DNA of 64,000 bases, taken from contig CAZPHH010000008.1 of NCBI GenBank assembly GCA_964586145.1, positions 15,909 through 79,908 of the forward strand, read 5' to 3'. The notes below the pieces were generated by a model. The model saw only the letters and a program-made list of their open reading frames with translations, made no database searches and was not told the DNA's origin. The position numbers were made by a program, and so were the translations under genes. Origin of the DNA: JAFGJQ01 sp964586145. Lineage in GTDB: Bacteria > Planctomycetota > Phycisphaerae > UBA1845. Positions 1 to 8,091 of the stretch are shown one piece after another (within the stretch, counting starts at the first letter, position 1; each line of letters begins with the position of its first letter).

Positions 1-163
1 CACGGATGGGGTCGGTCATGGGGAACGTGCCCGTCCCGTTCGCATCCACGGCCTGGAGGTCCGAATGTGGCGTCACCGGAAGAGTCGGCCAGTCCGGATC
101 CTCTGCAAGTGCTGTATTCACAAGGAGTAACAACACAGGCCCTGCCTGACTCCACCGTCGCAT
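1..163 (-). CDS. Secreted protein, N-terminal fragment cut by the window edge
   Basis: The minus strand has an ATG at 163 preceded by a strong AAAGGAGG Shine-Dalgarno about 9 nt away. The frame stays open to the window edge (54 codons visible). It begins MRRWSQAGP, runs into a hydrophobic stretch (VLLLLVNTALA) and a probable signal peptidase site before EDPDWP. The mature start (DWPTLPVTPHSDLQAV, then DANGTGTFPMTDPIR) looks like an extracellular planctomycete protein, but that resemblance is from memory. The rest of the gene lies left of the window, so its function cannot be told. A palindrome and a possible -10 box lie upstream (see 215-241). Confidence 0.75.
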   Translation of the reverse strand, partial: MRRWSQAGPVLLLLVNTALAEDPDWPTLPVTPHSDLQAVDANGTGTFPMTDPIR

Positions 164-187
164 TTTCCAAAACCTCCTTTTGGGTTG

Positions 188-203
188 CCGGGCGCACGCC
201 CGG
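188..203 (-). other. Short GC hairpin in the leader of the edge gene
   Basis: CCGGGCG and CGCCCGG form a perfect 7-bp stem around a 2-nt loop. It falls between the probable transcription start and the Shine-Dalgarno of the gene starting at 163, so it could affect leader stability or translation. That role is inference. Confidence 0.4.
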
Positions 204-214
204 AGGGAATCGTC

Positions 215-241
215 GTGTTACGATTTTTTATATCGTAACAC
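215..241 (-). promoter_or_regulatory. Palindromic operator-like site over a possible -10 box
   Basis: GTGTTACGAT (215-224) and ATCGTAACAC (232-241) are perfect 10-base inverted repeats around a 7-base AT spacer. Read on the minus strand, the spacer region contains TATAAA (232-227), which would serve as a -10 box with a start near 219, about 55 nt before the ATG at 163. I see no good -35 box. A dyad over the promoter is typical of repressor binding by dimeric regulators. A structured RNA leader is an alternative. Confidence 0.5.
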
Positions 242-726
242 TGGCAGGGTATGGGCTGACCCCGCGTCTGTCAAGCGAAATCATGTCGGAATGGGGGCGG
301 TAGCGTTGTTCCCAGGCAGCGAGTTCTGCGTGCGTTGGGACGCACGCGTGATGGGTCTTTCACGCGGCGAGGTGGGGGATTTCCAGCGATGCGTGCGCGG
401 CGCCTGTTTTGTGTCGGGGATTTCAGACCCCTGCCGACGTCACGTGGGTAGGGGTTGCGGTGCTTGCCCGGTTCGCCCGCCGGACGCCCGCCGACACTGG
501 TCGACGTGGCACGCCGCCGGGCCTTGCGGGAGCCGATCGGCATCGAAGTCGCAGAAGGCGGTCTCCGGGAAGTGGAAGTGTCGCGTTTCCTCAAGACGCT
601 CCGCGAAGAGGCGCAGATCACGCTTCTGCGCAGTGTGATTCACGCCTGATCCGGCGCCCGGGCGTCGAGGCGACGAACCTCGGCCGGGGCGCCGCGTCGG
701 GCCTCGGCAAGATTGGGCGGTACGCC
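242..726. other. Stretch with no secure gene
   Basis: About 485 bases between the edge promoter region and the lipoprotein gene. Several overlapping frames are open because of high GC. The only one with protein-like character is the 64-codon frame at 455-649, listed separately. No RNA gene or clear terminator was seen. Confidence 0.4.
455..649 (+). CDS. Possible small ORF or gene remnant
   Basis: A 64-codon frame with a TTG start, preceded by an in-frame stop and ended by TGA at 647-649. It has no convincing ribosome site. The second half (for example VEVSRFLKTLREEAQITL) has the charge pattern of a real amphipathic helix, which is unusual for a shadow frame. No family was recognised. It could be a small protein, the C-terminal remnant of a decayed gene, or chance. 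Confidence 0.25.
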   Translation: MRCLPGSPAGRPPTLVDVARRRALREPIGIEVAEGGLREVEVSRFLKTLREEAQITLLRSVIHA

Positions 727-1311
727 CTACTGTTCGCTGCACGCCTCGTCCGCGAGCGTGGCGGTGCTGCGGGCCAGGGTTTGGGCTGCGTCCGTCATGT
801 TCTCGTACGACAGAATCTGAGCGAGGTACCCATGCTTGAGGTAGTCCAGCGAGTTCTCGTCCGTGATGACGGGGTCGTCCCCCCGGCATTCGCGACCGCG
901 ATTGCGGTCCGCGGTGATACTGGCAATGAGTGCGTCCAGGGTGGGATCCTCGCCCAGATCATAGGTGCAGATCTCCTCGGAACCATCCTCGATGAGCCGG
1001 CGAGACGCTGTCACGTATGCCGGGAAACCGGCCGCGTCGCCGGCGTACGAGGCCTTCAATCCGTCGAGGTTCTGCTGGTCGGTGAAGGTGATGTCGTCAT
1101 CACCGACACAGACCAGGGCCGCGTTGTAGGCCGCGGTCAGGGCCGTAATGTCCGCCTCCATCTCCGGATGGCTGCCGTCCAGTTGGTACGCCGTCAGGTC
1201 CGGACGGGTGTTGCCGCCACCCCCGCCGCCACCACCACTGGTCGAATTACAGCCGGAACCCATGACCAGAACGTAAGTCAGGCTCAAACCGCAAAGCAAA
1301 CGCGAAAGCAT
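727..1311 (-). CDS. Small secreted lipoprotein, helical, function unknown
   Basis: 194 residues. ATG at 1311 follows AAGGAG with 7-nt spacing, so longer in-frame extensions that run into the repeat array are not real. Residues 1-20 form a lipoprotein signal (MLSRLLCGLSLTYVLVMGSGC) with the lipobox Cys at about residue 21. A Gly-rich linker (eight consecutive Gly) follows, then an acidic, mainly helical domain of about 160 residues with three further cysteines. The domain carries ASRRLIEDGSEEICTYDLG and repeated D-x-x-ITF/VIT elements. It is probably anchored to a membrane facing the periplasm. I recognise no family. It lies alone between the edge gene and the repeat array. Confidence 0.75.
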   Translation of the reverse strand: MLSRLLCGLSLTYVLVMGSGCNSTSGGGGGGGGNTRPDLTAYQLDGSHPEMEADITALTAAYNAALVCVGDDDITFTDQQNLDGLKASYAGDAAGFPAYVTASRRLIEDGSEEICTYDLGEDPTLDALIASITADRNRGRECRGDDPVITDENSLDYLKHGYLAQILSYENMTDAAQTLARSTATLADEACSEQ

Positions 1312-1380
1312 GCACAATCTCCTTTGAACAGTCTCCTCAGGGAAACCGAGCGGGCGCGCGGCCGCTGACCGGCTGGAAAG

Positions 1381-1660
1381 CCGGTCCCACAACAAGGGCC
1401 GGTCCCACAGTAATCGCCGGTCCCACCGCAGAGACCGGCTGGAAAGCCGGTCCCACNNNNNNNNNNNNNNNNNNNNNNNNNNNNNNNNNNNNNNNNNNNN
1501 NNNNNNNNNNNNNNNNNNNNNNNNNNNNNNNNNNNNNNNNNNNNNNNNNNNNNNNNGCCGGTCCCACCGCAGAGACCGGCTGGAAAGCCGGTCCCACAGT
1601 AGTGACCGATCCCACAGTAGTGACCGGTCCCGCAGCAATGGCCGGTCCCGCAGGATCGCA
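1381..1660. repeat. GGTCCCAC-type short tandem repeat array with assembly gap
   Basis: Units of 18 bases begin CCGGTCCCAC followed by 8 variable bases. Three units start at 1381, 1399 and 1417, and after the gap others start at 1558, 1588, 1606, 1624 and 1642. A 12-base variant (CCGGCTGGAAAG) is inserted at 1435 and 1576. The array is split by 100 N, so its true length is unknown. Read in frame it gives false peptides such as GTGFPAG. A degenerate relative occurs at 18776-18830. It is non-coding and probably a dispersed intergenic repeat of this genome. Confidence 0.85.
1457..1556. other. Assembly gap (100 N)
   Basis: Exactly 100 N inside the repeat array. This is the usual placeholder for a scaffold join of unknown size. 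The flanks match each other (CCACCGCAGAGACCGG on both sides), which explains why the assembler broke here. Confidence 0.95.
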
Positions 1661-1700
1661 TTCTACGCGGCCGGCAAGTGGCGGGAAACCGTCGCGACAG

Positions 1701-1722
1701 AAAAAGACGCGGCCGCTGCGTC
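1701..1722 (-). terminator. Probable intrinsic terminator of metH
   Basis: On the minus strand GACGC and GCGTC pair (5 bp, one mismatch, then one more pair) and are followed directly by TTTTT. It lies 25 bases past the metH stop at 1747. Confidence 0.5.
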
Positions 1723-1746
1723 GCCGGGTGCTGTGCCGGCTCCGGG

Positions 1747-4700
1747 TCAACGGACGTTAAAGTACTTGGCTTCCGGGTGGTGACAGATCAGGGCGGTGGT
1801 GCTCTGTTCCGGGTCCATCTGGAACTCCTCGGAGAGGGTCAGGCCGATCTGTTCCGGATGGAGCAGCGGCCAGATCTTTACCTGGTCCTCCAGGCGGGGG
1901 CAGGCGGGGTAACCGAAGCTGTAGCGGCTGCCCTGGTAGCCCTGCTGGAAAAGCCGTTCAATCTCGCGGGCGTCGTGCCCGGCAATGCCCAGTTCCATGC
2001 GGATCTGCTTGTGGAGGTACTCCGCGAACGCTTCGGCCGTCTCCACGCCCAGCCCGTGCAGGTGCAGATAGTCACGATACCGGTTCGCCTTCAGCCACTC
2101 GTGCGCCACCTCGGTCACCCGCCGACCGGCCGTCACAATGTGGAAGGCCACCACGTCCATTTCGCCGCTGTCCACCGGGCGGAAGAAGTCACTCAGGCAC
2201 CAGTACGGCTTCTTCCGCTGCCGGGGGAACTCGAACTCGGCCAGGCACTGGGCGTGGTCGTTCGGGTCATAGACCAGCAGGAGGTCCCCGTCGGACTGGC
2301 ACGGCCAATAGCCGTAGACGGCCTGGCACCGGATGATGCCTTCCTGCTCACATTGGGACAGCAGGTCGTGAAAGATCGGTTCGACCTCCTGCGTCACGAA
2401 CCGGTCGTACTCCTCCTTCGGCCGGCCGGCCCGCTTGTACTGCCACTGGACCTGGAAGAGCATCTTTCGGTTGAGGTACGGCACCACCGCCCGCACCTCA
2501 ACCCGCTCCACCACCCGTCGGCCCCAGAACGGCGGCGTGGGGATGGGCACGTCGCGGGCAATCCCGGAGCGGGCGGGCATGGGCCCCTCCGCCTCCGGCG
2601 TGACGCGGGCCGGCGGGCGGCCGGGCCTGGCGGCGGGGGCGATCTCTTCGGCCACGATCCTGTTCATGAGTTCCAGGCCGTCGAAGGCGTCCTTGGCGTA
2701 GAAGAGCGGTCCTTCGTAGCGAGGGCGCAGGTCCTCCTCCACGTACTTCCGGGTGAGGGCGGCGCCGCCGAGGATGACGGGCACGCGAACGCCCCGCTCG
2801 CGCAGCACGTCGAGGTTCTCCCCCATGACGACCGCCGACTTGACCAGCAGTCCGCTCATGCCGATGGCGTCGGCGTGGTGTGTTTCGAACGCCTCCAGCA
2901 TGCTGTTCACCGGCTGTTTGACGCCCAGGTTGTACACCACGTACCCGTTGTTGGTCAGGATGATGTCGACCAGGTTCTTGCCGATGTCATGCACGTCGCC
3001 CCGCACGGTGGCCAGCACGATGGAACCGCGTTCCGACTCCGCAGCGCGGTCCATGTAGGGCTCCAGGAACGCCACGGCGGCCTTCATGGTCTCGGCGGAC
3101 TGCAGGACGAACGGCAGTTGCATCTGCCCGGCGCCGAACAGGTCTCCCACGGTCTTCATGCCGTCGAGCAGAATGTCGTTGATGATGTCCAGGGCCGGCG
3201 TGGTGCCCATGCACTCGAGCAGGTCGTCCTCCAGGCCGACGCGGTTCCCGTGGATGATGCGGTGCTTGAGTCGCTCCTCGACGCTCTTGGGCGCCTCGGT
3301 CTTCTCGGGCCGGGTGGCCGACTCATCCGGGAAGAGGTTCACGTACTCCATCAGCGGGTCGTACCCGTCGCCGCGGCGATCGTGAATCAGGTCTTCCGCG
3401 AGCTGCCGCTGCCGCTCGTCGATCTTAAAGAGCGGCATGATCCCGCCGGCGTGCAGAATGGCCGCATCCAGCCCGGCCTCGTACGCATGGTGCAAAAATA
3501 CGCTGTTGAGTACCCGTCGGGCGGCGGGCTTGAGTCCGAAGCTCACGTTCGATACGCCCAGCAGCGTGTGCACGCCGGGCAGATCGGCTTTGATCCGCCA
3601 CAGCGCCTCGAGTGTTTCCAGTCCCAGGCGACGGTCGTCCGCATTTCCCGTGCAGATGGTGAAGGTCAACGGGTCGAAGATCAGGTCCGATGGGCGAATG
3701 CCGTGGCGCTGCGTGGCCAGCGTGCAGATGCGGCGGGCGACGTCCAGCTTGCGCTGGGCGGTCTTGGCCATGCCTTCTTCGTCGATGGTCAGGGCGACCA
3801 GCGCCGCGCCGTACCGGCGAGCCAGGCGACAGACCCGGTCGAACTTCTCCTCGCCGTCCTCGAGATTCACGGAGTTGATGACGCATTTGCCGCCGGCCAG
3901 CTTCAGGGCGGTCTCCAGGACGGGCGGCTCGGTGCTGTCGATCATGAGGGGGGCCGGCACGTCCGTGCGAAAGCGCCCGATGACCTTTTCCATGTCCGCC
4001 GTCTCGTCTCGCCCGACGTAGGCCGTGCAGACGTCCAGCAAGTGGCTGCCGTGCCGGAGCTGCTCGCGCCCCATCTGCACCATGCCGTCCACGTCGCCGG
4101 CGGCCAGCAGCTCACGGAACTTCTTCGAGCCGTTGGCGTTCGTTCGCTCGCCCACGGACAACACGGAGTTCTCCTGACGGATGGACACTGCCTGGTAGAG
4201 ACTCGTGACCGACGGCTCTGCTTTGGGCGAGCGTTCCTTGGGGGCCCGGCGCCCGATGGACTGAACCACTTTCGCCATATGCGCCGGCGTGGTGCCGCAG
4301 CAGCCGCCGACAAGGTTCACGCCGTCGTCCCGCACGAACTCCTCCAGCCAGCGGGCCAGCTCGTCCGGCGTGAGGGCGTAATGCGTCCGGCCGTCGACCA
4401 CCTGGGGCAAACCGGCGTTCGGGAGCACGGCCACGAACCGATCGGTCATGCCCGCCACGACCCGGACGTGTTCGGTCATTTCCTGGGGGCCCGTGGCGCA
4501 GTTGATGCCGATGACCTTCACCGCGTCGTACGCTTCGAGCGCCGTCACCGCGGCCGCGGGCTCGGTGCCCACCAGCAGCGTCCCGGTGGTCTCCACGGTG
4601 AAGGAGCAGATGATGGGCACTTCGCGGCCGTACTCTATCATCACGTCCTGGGCCGCCACGACGGCGCACTTGGCCTGCAGGAGGTCCTGGCAGGTCTCAA

Positions 4701-5181
4701 CCATCAGGGCGTCCACCCCGCCGTCCAGAAGGCCCCGCACCTGCTCCGCCAGGCCCTCGTGGAGACGATCCCAGTCAATCTGCCCCAGCGTGATGAGCTT
4801 CGTGCCCGGGCCGATGGAGCCGATCACAAAGCGCGGGTGGTCCGGTGTGCTGAACACGTCACAAGCCTGACGGGCAATCTCCGCCGCCAGCCGGTTCAGC
4901 TCGCGGGCTTGTTCCGAGAGCCCGAACTCACGCAGGGTCACCCCGCTGCCGCCGAATGTGTTTGTCTCGACGGCGTCGCATCCGACGGCCAGGAAAGACT
5001 CGTGAATCCGGCGAATCGCATCCGGCCGGGTCCGGACCAGAATTTCGCTGCAATTCTCCAGCCCCTGGTAGTCGGCCAGCGGCAACTCCAGAGCGTGGAT
5101 GCTGGTGCCCATGGCACCGTCGAAGATCAACACCCGTTCGGCCAGCGCGTCCAGAAAGCGTGATTGCATACCTTTGCTCAT
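1747..5181 (-). CDS. metH: Cobalamin-dependent methionine synthase
   Basis: 1144 residues, the usual full-length MetH size. It moves the methyl group of methyltetrahydrofolate to homocysteine through B12 in the cytoplasm. Domains in order: homocysteine methyltransferase (about 5-310) with zinc ligands in INCATGP (Cys about 227) and GGCCGTTP (Cys about 294-295); pterin-binding domain (about 340-600, SVGERTNANGSKKF); B12 cap helix region and Rossmann domain (about 645-830) with DVHDIGKN holding the cobalt-ligating His at about 731; C-terminal AdoMet reactivation domain ending FGYPACPRLEDQ. The ATG at 5181 follows AAGGA; an ATG at 5169 is an alternative. It is divergent from pgpA across a 135-base gap. 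No cobalamin or SAM riboswitch is evident upstream. Confidence 0.97.
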   Translation of the reverse strand: MSKGMQSRFLDALAERVLIFDGAMGTSIHALELPLADYQGLENCSEILVRTRPDAIRRIHESFLAVGCDAVETNTFGGSGVTLREFGLSEQARELNRLAAEIARQACDVFSTPDHPRFVIGSIGPGTKLITLGQIDWDRLHEGLAEQVRGLLDGGVDALMVETCQDLLQAKCAVVAAQDVMIEYGREVPIICSFTVETTGTLLVGTEPAAAVTALEAYDAVKVIGINCATGPQEMTEHVRVVAGMTDRFVAVLPNAGLPQVVDGRTHYALTPDELARWLEEFVRDDGVNLVGGCCGTTPAHMAKVVQSIGRRAPKERSPKAEPSVTSLYQAVSIRQENSVLSVGERTNANGSKKFRELLAAGDVDGMVQMGREQLRHGSHLLDVCTAYVGRDETADMEKVIGRFRTDVPAPLMIDSTEPPVLETALKLAGGKCVINSVNLEDGEEKFDRVCRLARRYGAALVALTIDEEGMAKTAQRKLDVARRICTLATQRHGIRPSDLIFDPLTFTICTGNADDRRLGLETLEALWRIKADLPGVHTLLGVSNVSFGLKPAARRVLNSVFLHHAYEAGLDAAILHAGGIMPLFKIDERQRQLAEDLIHDRRGDGYDPLMEYVNLFPDESATRPEKTEAPKSVEERLKHRIIHGNRVGLEDDLLECMGTTPALDIINDILLDGMKTVGDLFGAGQMQLPFVLQSAETMKAAVAFLEPYMDRAAESERGSIVLATVRGDVHDIGKNLVDIILTNNGYVVYNLGVKQPVNSMLEAFETHHADAIGMSGLLVKSAVVMGENLDVLRERGVRVPVILGGAALTRKYVEEDLRPRYEGPLFYAKDAFDGLELMNRIVAEEIAPAARPGRPPARVTPEAEGPMPARSGIARDVPIPTPPFWGRRVVERVEVRAVVPYLNRKMLFQVQWQYKRAGRPKEEYDRFVTQEVEPIFHDLLSQCEQEGIIRCQAVYGYWPCQSDGDLLLVYDPNDHAQCLAEFEFPRQRKKPYWCLSDFFRPVDSGEMDVVAFHIVTAGRRVTEVAHEWLKANRYRDYLHLHGLGVETAEAFAEYLHKQIRMELGIAGHDAREIERLFQQGYQGSRYSFGYPACPRLEDQVKIWPLLHPEQIGLTLSEEFQMDPEQSTTALICHHPEAKYFNVR

Positions 5182-5316
5182 CGGTCCTTGTTGGCAAGCC
5201 CGGCCGAGCATAGTATTCCGCCTGCCCAACTGCGGCAAGGCAGCCGGCGGGGCCCCGCACGTGCATCGGCCGTTTATGCGGCAAAGCGCTACGTTTCCAG
5301 GCGCAGGACGCGGCCC

Positions 5317-5808
5317 ATGAATGACGCACCCACACGGAGACAGAAATGGCTCTTGCGAATCGGCTCCATCGGTCCGCTGGGCCACGCCCCGGCCTCGGGC
5401 ACGGTGGCTGTGGCCGTGGCGGGAATCCCGCTCTACCTACTCATGCAGAGGTTCCTGCCGGTGTGGGCATACGTGGCGGTAACGACCGTGTTCGCGCTGG
5501 TTGCGGTCTGGGTACATGGCGCAGGCGACCGCATTCTGGGTGAGAAGGACTCCCGCAAACTGGTGCTCGACGAGCTGGCGGGCTTCTTCGTGGCGATGAT
5601 CGGTGTGCCGCCGACCTGGCCGTTGGTGCTGGGCGGGTTCCTCCTGGAGCGAGCGCTGGATATCGTCAAGGTCCCGCCGGCCAACTGGATCGAGCGGCGC
5701 TGGCCGGGAGGCTGGGGTGTCGTGGGAGACGACCTGGTGGCCGGCCTGTATGCGCTCATCTTCCTCCAGGCCGCGATCCGCTGGGTTCCCGCCTGGGGCG
5801 GTCTGTGA
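5317..5808 (+). CDS. pgpA: Phosphatidylglycerophosphatase A
   Basis: 163 residues. It dephosphorylates phosphatidylglycerophosphate to phosphatidylglycerol in the inner membrane. Family signs are the N-terminal GPLGHAPASGT, the DELAGFFVA motif at about 87-95, LERALDIVKVPPANWIE, and the C-terminal GVVGDDLVAGLYA. Hydrophobic segments surround these, as in the four-helix PgpA family. ATG at 5317 has AGGA 8 nt upstream, which decides the start against a longer in-frame extension overlapping metH. It converges with the next gene, leaving 28 bases between the stops. Confidence 0.92.
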   Translation: MNDAPTRRQKWLLRIGSIGPLGHAPASGTVAVAVAGIPLYLLMQRFLPVWAYVAVTTVFALVAVWVHGAGDRILGEKDSRKLVLDELAGFFVAMIGVPPTWPLVLGGFLLERALDIVKVPPANWIERRWPGGWGVVGDDLVAGLYALIFLQAAIRWVPAWGGL

Positions 5809-5836
5809 CCGCCGGCCGGGGCACGATGAAGGCGGA

Positions 5837-7966
5837 CTATCGTTCCAGGAACTCCGCCCGAAGCCGGCAGCGCTCGTGCAGCGGGTCGGTCTCCGGAATG
5901 CCCGACGCCAGGGTGCGGTAGAGGATTGCCGCGTCCCGTCGGCGGCCGCGCAGCGCCAGGACTTCGGCGCGGGCAATCAACACCGGCACCTGATTGGGAC
6001 TGCGCTGCATCGCCTCGGCCGTAAGCCGGTCGGCCTCGTCCAGTCCCTCCGGGGTCTGGTACTCCAGAAGCAGCATGGCCAGTTCCACGGCCGCCACTGG
6101 GTCTTCCGGATCAAGTGCCCGCAACTCCCGATAGCAGGCAACCGCTTCATCGCGTCGGGCCGCCATCGCGTAGGCCGCCGCCAGGCGATGCAGAAAGCGC
6201 GGCTGGTCCTGGAACCGTGGCCGAGAGGCCTCCAGCCGCGCAATCTCCTCCGCCGGACGGCCGGCCTGGGCCAGCGCGTCCGCCAGGGCGAACAGGGCGT
6301 CCGGATCATCCGGGTTCTGACGATACTGCGCCTCCCGATCCTCGATTTGCGCTGCCCAGGAATCTTCAAGGGCCGATCGTACGCGGGCCAGCAGGGCCTG
6401 CGTGGGAGTGTGCCCCGGAATCTGCGTGTCGGCGATTACCAGGTGATGCAGCGCGCGGGGCAGATTGCCCACCCGCACCAATGCCTCGCCCAGGACGCGA
6501 TGCGCTTCGATGAAACCCGGATCAATCAGGATGACCTTCCAGATCAGCGCGATTCCCTCATCGACCCGGCCCTTCTCGATCAGCCACGCTCCGTAACTCA
6601 GCATCGCATTGACGCTTCGGGGGCAATCGCGGTACGTCGCCTGGACGAGCGTCTCGTCATTGCGCCATTCGGCATTCCGCAGAAGGCAGCGTCCCCCGCC
6701 CAGCAGGACGATCACGCCGCACAGCACGCCGGCGACGGATCGGACCCAGGTCGGACGTTCGTCCCCCTGGCCGTGCAGGCGGAGCGCGGGCACGCAGACA
6801 ACCCAGACACACAGCATGACCCCCCAGACCGATGGCAGATACCACGCCCGTTCCGCGAGGAACGTCTTGATCAGGATCAGCGCGTTGGAGACCGGCAGAT
6901 AGCTGATCAGCAGGGCCGCGGCCCAGAAGGCGGGTTCGCGGGACTGTCGGCGCCACGCCCAGACCACCGCCCAGAGGATGCCCAGCGTCACCAGAATCCC
7001 GAGGGCTGCGTGCGGTTGAAGCAGAGAATCGGCCAACTGCACTTCGTTGATCGTCGCATCGATGGTCAGCCGCCGTGGCCAGAACGTACGAGCCCAATAC
7101 ATGCCCCAGAGCTGCAACGTGCCGCACACGTGCTCCCAGGGCGTCGCATCCACCATCACGTTCGCCGTCTTGCTGACCGTCAAAGGCTGGTGAAGCTGGC
7201 CGCCGAGCGCCAAGAAGCGTAAGGGAAGGTACGCGGCCAGCGCCAGGGCGGCCGCCAACAGAACGCCGAAACGCGGAACGCGACGGCCGGTGCCTCTCGC
7301 CTGCTCTCGCGGCCAATACAAGTCAAACAACGGAACCAGCACGACCGCCGCCGCACCGGTCTCCTTGGACCCCAGGGCCAGGAAGACGGCCACGCCGCCG
7401 GCAACCCACTTCGCCGCACGACCGGCCGGCCCGCCGATAAGCCGCGGCTCGAAGGCGTACAGAGCCAGCAGGACGAACAACGTGGCCAGCAGTTCCGCCC
7501 GCCCGACCACGTTCGCCACCGCCTCCGTGTGAATGGGCAGCACCGCAAACACCAGACCCGCGACCACCGCGCAGATCGGCAGCCGCGTCATCCGCCAGGC
7601 CAGCCGCACCACCAGGGCGGTCACCAGCGCGTGAAGCAGCACGTTCACCAGGTGAAAGCCCAACGGCTGCGGCCCCAGCAGCACGCGGTTGATTCGATAG
7701 GACAGAATCGTGACGGGCCGATACAGAAGGTCCGGGTGGGTGTATTCGGTGCCCCAATGCTGCCAGTAGTGCGTGCGCCAGATCTGCATCCACTGCCCCG
7801 GTTCCGTCACGACCGGGTTTCTCACGATGATCGGCCCGTCGTCTCCGGCGAAGTCGTTCCCCAGCACGTTGGCATAGCAGGCGATGGCCACGATGGCGCA
7901 AAGAAGAGGCGCCGCAATACGACCGCGCCGGTCGAAGGGGAAGGATGGGTCCGCAGCAACAGTCAT
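5837..7966 (-). CDS. TMTC-like multi-pass membrane protein with C-terminal TPRs
   Basis: 709 residues. The N-terminal two-thirds are polytopic: a first membrane helix at about 18-35, an acidic loop FAGDDGPIIVRNPVV that matches the DD-containing loop of GT-C type protein mannosyltransferases, and the LLYRPVTILSY and PLGFHLVNVLLHALVTALVV segments. The last third (about 430-709) is TPR repeats. This matches the widespread planctomycete TMTC-like proteins, whose substrate is generally unknown; glycosyl transfer to proteins is an inference from family. ATG at 7966 is the only sensible start. It has no Shine-Dalgarno and sits just after a TATAAT box, so the mRNA may be leaderless. Confidence 0.8.
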   Translation of the reverse strand: MTVAADPSFPFDRRGRIAAPLLCAIVAIACYANVLGNDFAGDDGPIIVRNPVVTEPGQWMQIWRTHYWQHWGTEYTHPDLLYRPVTILSYRINRVLLGPQPLGFHLVNVLLHALVTALVVRLAWRMTRLPICAVVAGLVFAVLPIHTEAVANVVGRAELLATLFVLLALYAFEPRLIGGPAGRAAKWVAGGVAVFLALGSKETGAAAVVLVPLFDLYWPREQARGTGRRVPRFGVLLAAALALAAYLPLRFLALGGQLHQPLTVSKTANVMVDATPWEHVCGTLQLWGMYWARTFWPRRLTIDATINEVQLADSLLQPHAALGILVTLGILWAVVWAWRRQSREPAFWAAALLISYLPVSNALILIKTFLAERAWYLPSVWGVMLCVWVVCVPALRLHGQGDERPTWVRSVAGVLCGVIVLLGGGRCLLRNAEWRNDETLVQATYRDCPRSVNAMLSYGAWLIEKGRVDEGIALIWKVILIDPGFIEAHRVLGEALVRVGNLPRALHHLVIADTQIPGHTPTQALLARVRSALEDSWAAQIEDREAQYRQNPDDPDALFALADALAQAGRPAEEIARLEASRPRFQDQPRFLHRLAAAYAMAARRDEAVACYRELRALDPEDPVAAVELAMLLLEYQTPEGLDEADRLTAEAMQRSPNQVPVLIARAEVLALRGRRRDAAILYRTLASGIPETDPLHERCRLRAEFLER

Positions 7967-7975
7967 CCGCGACGG

Positions 7976-7981
7976 ATTATA
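7976..7981 (-). promoter_or_regulatory. -10 box giving a probably leaderless mRNA
   Basis: TATAAT on the minus strand ends 9 bases before the ATG at 7966, so transcription should begin within about 3 bases of the start codon. No strong -35 box is visible. It lies back to back with the promoter of the 8092 gene. Confidence 0.5.
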
Positions 7982-8035
7982 CTCGACGACCGGGCGCCTG
8001 GGGATTCCGCCGCCGACCGTGCCGCCGGGGTTGGA

Positions 8036-8063
8036 TTGACACCCTCCGGCCAGGGGCTATGCT
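8036..8063 (+). promoter_or_regulatory. Sigma-70 type promoter of the btpA-like gene
   Basis: TTGACA (8036-8041) and TATGCT (8058-8063) are separated by 16 bases and lie 28 bases before the ATG at 8092. This is the best -35/-10 pair in the window. Confidence 0.6.
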
Positions 8064-8091
8064 CCCGAGCGACCGGAGAAGCGAGTTCGCC

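Noticed and set aside
1381..1660. CRISPR-like array
   Set aside because: Cores are 10 bases and variable parts 8 bases, far too short for CRISPR, and no cas genes are near.
1284..1750. Open frames through the GGTCCCAC repeats and N gap
   Set aside because: They encode only repeat peptides such as GTGFPAG and cross undefined bases.
1678..5163. A 1161-codon open frame on the plus strand opposite metH
   Set aside because: It is antisense to a certain metH gene, is His/Val/Arg rich with no family motif, and exists only because of high GC.
5182..5316. Possible cobalamin riboswitch before metH
   Set aside because: The 135-base gap is too short for the usual fold and shows no conserved B12-box pattern.
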